A DNA stretch of 31,712 bases, taken from positions 1 to 31,712 of IMG/VR virus record IMGVR_UViG_3300048121_001055. One strand, 5' to 3'. This DNA comes from a virus. This document shows, piece after piece, positions 31,266-31,712 of this stretch (position 1 is the first letter of the stretch; each line of letters begins with the position of its first letter). A program made the translations under genes and the position numbers. The notes beneath the pieces are model-generated. The model searched no databases, was not told the origin of the DNA, and saw nothing but the letters and a program-made list of their open reading frames with translations.

Positions 31266-31600
31266 TGGCTACAGTAAAAGATACTAAGAGAGTTTCAAAC
31301 GGAGTCGTCTACAGGGGTAAGAAATATCCCGGATTTAATAAACCAAAAAGAAATAGTGGATCAAGCAAACACAAGATGGAGGTTCTTGCTAAAAAGGGTA
31401 ATGAAATTAAGGTCGTCAGATTTGGTCATAAAGACTATGGTCATAATTACTCTACTGAAGCTAGGAACAGCTATCTTAAACGATCCGCAGGAATCAAGAA
31501 CAAATCTGGTGGGCTTACGAAGGATGATAAGTTCTCTGCAAACCACTGGGCGAGAAAAGTATTATGGGCAGGCAAAGGCGGAAAGAAAAAAAGTCCCTAA
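31265..31600 (+). CDS. 111-residue basic conserved phage protein
   Basis: The pattern KMEVLAKKGNEIKVVRFG (38-55), then YGHNYSTEARNSYLKR and SANHWARKVLW (92-102) is shared with a common phage family (DUF5754-like in my recollection) that holds RFGD-type and SARxxF-like elements. Rich in Lys and Gly at both ends. It ends the basic-protein cluster; a 48-nt gap with an inverted repeat follows. Confidence 0.75.
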   Translation: MATVKDTKRVSNGVVYRGKKYPGFNKPKRNSGSSKHKMEVLAKKGNEIKVVRFGHKDYGHNYSTEARNSYLKRSAGIKNKSGGLTKDDKFSANHWARKVLWAGKGGKKKSP

Positions 31601-31601
31601 A

Positions 31602-31614
31602 ACCTATCATAGGT
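31602..31614. promoter_or_regulatory. Perfect inverted repeat with a partial copy downstream
   Basis: ACCTAT-C-ATAGGT is a perfect palindrome of 6-bp arms. A related TATCATAATAGGTGTGA is found at about 31636-31652, so the block TATCAT(AA)TAGGTG occurs twice, 32 nt apart. No GC-rich stem or T-run, so not a terminator; a pair of operator half-sites is more likely. Confidence 0.45.
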
Positions 31615-31648
31615 GAATTAATTTACAATTTCGTTTATCATAATAGGT

Positions 31649-31712
31649 GTGATCTTATATAGCGAACAGGAATTACATACTGCCTACAGGAAATATGTTG
31701 CCTCGTTTAAAG
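31649..31712 (+). CDS. Possible 5' end of a further gene (partial)
   Basis: From GTG 31649 the frame stays open to the window end and reads ILYSEQELHTAYRKYVASFK, which has phage-protein character (helix with YxxY spacing). The frame is open back to 31622, so the start codon is unsure and no good ribosome site fits GTG 31649. Too short to assign a family. Confidence 0.4.
   Translation, partial: MILYSEQELHTAYRKYVASFK

Overview
The window reads as the late and early regions of a temperate, tailed marine bacteriophage of podovirus type. The evidence is an AT-rich sequence, genes packed with 1-20 nt overlaps, a T7-like run of internal (ejection) proteins ending in a 2407-residue polyvalent protein, a tyrosine integrase, an ERF/YqaJ recombination pair, a DnaB-like helicase, and small proteins of the kind common in marine phages. 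The style suggests an alphaproteobacterial host (SAR11/SAR116-like), but that is inference. Terminase, portal, capsid and DNA polymerase genes are not in the window and may lie outside it.

Layout. (1) Positions 2-1677, plus strand: C-terminal part of a tail-fibre-like protein, a small conserved-looking gene and two small membrane proteins. (2) 1658-6399, plus strand: an accessory cassette with overlapping genes. It holds csgF, csgG, a secreted curlin-like repeat protein, a FecR-domain protein whose C-terminus resembles a curlin repeat, and a CHASE2-type transmembrane class III adenylate cyclase with a complete catalytic set. (3) 6389-7014: a small basic protein and a holin. (4) 7018-22348: tail proteins (including a gpJ-like protein with five 32-residue repeats and a DUF1983-like region), a tail assembly chaperone, a GNAT-like protein, three small core proteins, a 526-residue internal protein and the 2407-residue protein with an HExxH metallopeptidase motif. 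(5) 22406-26969, minus strand: integrase and small genes behind a near-consensus promoter (TTGACA-17-TACAAT), then a PD-(D/E)XK-like nuclease, a DUF1289-like protein, a DUF736-like protein with an SSB-like tail, a ribbon-helix-helix protein, a YqaJ exonuclease and an ERF annealing protein. (6) 27071-31600, plus strand: helix-turn-helix replication protein, DnaB helicase, Ref-like HNH nuclease, zinc-ribbon and DUF3310-like proteins, and a cluster of very basic small proteins. The last bases probably begin another gene.

The main discovery is the cassette at 1658-6399. CsgG is the outer-membrane pore of curli (type VIII) secretion and CsgF its cap and adaptor. Here they are joined to a candidate amyloid substrate, a FecR protein that could be built into the same fibre, and a membrane cyclase that could report envelope state as cAMP. 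CsgE, the periplasmic cap, is absent from the window. I infer a phage-borne system for pore formation or amyloid export with second-messenger signalling, expressed with or beside the lysis genes. The protein families are clear from sequence; the combined function is a hypothesis.
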